A program made the translations under genes and the position numbers. Shown here one piece after another: positions 63,926 to 64,000 of a stretch of 64,000 nt of DNA (positions are counted from its first letter, which is position 1; every line of letters begins with the position of its first letter). The stretch spans positions 20,125-84,124 of the forward strand of contig CAIZLD010000001.1 of the NCBI GenBank assembly GCA_903933715.1, written 5' to 3'. The DNA comes from an uncultured Spartobacteria bacterium. GTDB lineage: Bacteria; Verrucomicrobiota; Verrucomicrobiia; Chthoniobacterales; Chthoniobacteraceae. The notes beneath the pieces are model-generated. The model saw only the letters and a list, made by a program, of their open reading frames with translations, was not told where the DNA came from and did no database searches.

Positions 63926-63976
63926 CGAAACAGAGTTTCGCGGACACTTGCGTTCCCATCGGAGATTGGGAACGAG
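63926..63976 (-). repeat. REP palindrome D, inverted to C
   Basis: CGAAACAGAGTTTCG then CGTTCCCATCGGAGATTGGG; with C it forms an inverted pair about 60 bases apart, like a BIME. No gene is seen in 63704-64000. Confidence 0.8.
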
Positions 63977-64000
63977 GCTGGGCTTGTGTCTTTACCCATC

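Overview
The window is about 64 kb of GC-rich, gene-dense chromosome from a Gram-negative bacterium. The outer-membrane and LPS genes are LptF, LptE, a BamD-like TPR protein, HldE kinase, GmhB and KdsB. MqnC points to menaquinone made by the futalosine route. Long intergenic palindromes, several dispersed repeat families and few clear Shine-Dalgarno sites also fit the Verrucomicrobiota (PVC superphylum), perhaps a Chthoniobacter-like lineage. That assignment is inference from gene content; there is no rRNA in the window. No tRNA, CRISPR array or prophage was recognised, and the only transposase-like gene is a RAYT.

Layout. 1-3033 (minus): a truncated phosphodiesterase gene behind an unusual PHP-glycosyltransferase fusion. 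3166-12811: ileS, a secreted cyclophilin, aguB-aguA (agmatine to putrescine), a secreted cysteine-protease-like protein, a VapBC-type module, lptF and a small conserved protein. 12951-18589: dusB, a REP-flanked RAYT, pyrD, mqnC and a hybrid histidine kinase. 18959-21277: a transglutaminase-like protein, a degenerate alkaline phosphatase and a ribbon-helix-helix protein. 21565-24791: tgt, a BamD-like gene, lptE and a 37-residue lipoprotein. 24955-30697 (minus): an apparent operon proC, TPR, dacA, bioF-like, DUF255. 30790-36335: cysteine desulfurase, an M14-like deacylase, and an Rrf2 regulator followed by two Cys/Met PLP enzymes.

36600-41409 is a sugar-catabolism cluster (SDR, GH88-like hydrolase, flavin oxidoreductase) with a divergent AraC regulator. 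41421-43127 holds a YgbA-like gene, DAHP synthase and a lipoprotein. 43217-52207 contains two hybrid histidine kinases, an ABC ATPase with a binding protein but no permease, and two secreted proteins. 52363-57463 has a 3D-domain lipoprotein, Nif3-like protein, alkyladenine glycosylase, DUF502, an FAD-Rieske fusion and an M50 protease. 57529-63703 has a KDG kinase, then a deoxyhypusine-synthase-like gene with hldE kinase, gmhB, kdsB and pyrG, which together feed CMP-KDO and ADP-heptose to LPS.

The points most worth a second look are the alkaline phosphatase homologue lacking its catalytic serine and metal ligands, the RAYT and its REP palindromes apparently inserted into another repeat, a 166-bp MITE-like inverted repeat beside tgt, repeats placed at gene 3' ends, the PHP-glycosyltransferase fusion, and a hybrid kinase whose HPt domain lacks its histidine.
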